Shown: piece after piece, positions 5,567 to 5,573 of the stretch
Layout of the letters: each line of letters begins with the position of its first letter
Position numbering within the stretch: the first letter of the stretch is position 1
Source of the DNA: Sulfurihydrogenibium yellowstonense SS-5
GTDB taxonomy: Bacteria; Aquificota; Aquificia; Aquificales; Hydrogenothermaceae
Reading direction: 5' to 3'
Assembly: GCF_000173615.1 (NCBI RefSeq)
Contig: NZ_ABZS01000107.1
Coordinates: 1-5,573, forward strand
DNA length: 5,573 bases
Translations under genes and position numbers: made by a program
Notes under the pieces: model-generated
Databases searched by the model: none
The model's input: only the letters and a program-made list of their open reading frames with translations
Told to the model about the DNA's origin: nothing

Positions 5567-5573
5567 TTTTATT

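Overview
The window reads as a piece of chromosome from a low-GC thermophilic bacterium. The AT-rich coding, the protein disulfide oxidoreductase-like gene, the style of the proteins and the CRISPR array together suggest the Aquificales, perhaps a Sulfurihydrogenibium-like Hydrogenothermaceae. That placement is inference from character, not from a database match.

Layout. Positions 1-1250 are the leader-proximal end of a CRISPR array: 19 complete, identical 29-nt repeats, one partial repeat cut by the left edge, and 19 different spacers of 35-38 nt. Repeat orientation and a good extended -10 promoter at about 1314-1342 both say the array is transcribed leftwards from a leader beginning at 1251. 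No cas gene lies in the window. Positions 1251-1921 hold no gene. They contain the leader, a very G-poor stretch, a 7-bp tandem repeat, and a short module (1797-1843) in which a 14-bp leader sequence sits between two halves of the CRISPR repeat core.

From 5566 down to 1922 there are four genes, all on the minus strand: a PDO/thioredoxin-like protein, dxr (MEP pathway of isoprenoid synthesis), a LysR-family regulator of the CysL/YeiE type, and metF (methylenetetrahydrofolate reductase). The first three are tightly packed (a 3-nt gap, then a 14-nt overlap), so they look like one operon. Their jobs (disulfide chemistry, isoprenoids, regulation, one-carbon/methionine metabolism) do not form a single pathway, so this looks more like a compact thermophile housekeeping operon than a dedicated system.

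The lysR-metF junction is the most informative spot. A 43-bp sequence covering the end of lysR, its stop codon, the metF ribosome binding site and the metF ATG occurs twice, 203 bp apart, on either side of a palindromic repeat element. The simplest reading is that lysR and metF were once 3 nt apart, and that an insertion or duplication separated them while giving metF a second copy of its own translation start. An 11-codon remnant start (MKIIE...) remains behind lysR.

I do not see a convincing new multi-gene system here. The unusual items are the junction duplication, the leader/repeat hybrid module and the PDO-like protein that has lost its N-terminal CXXC.
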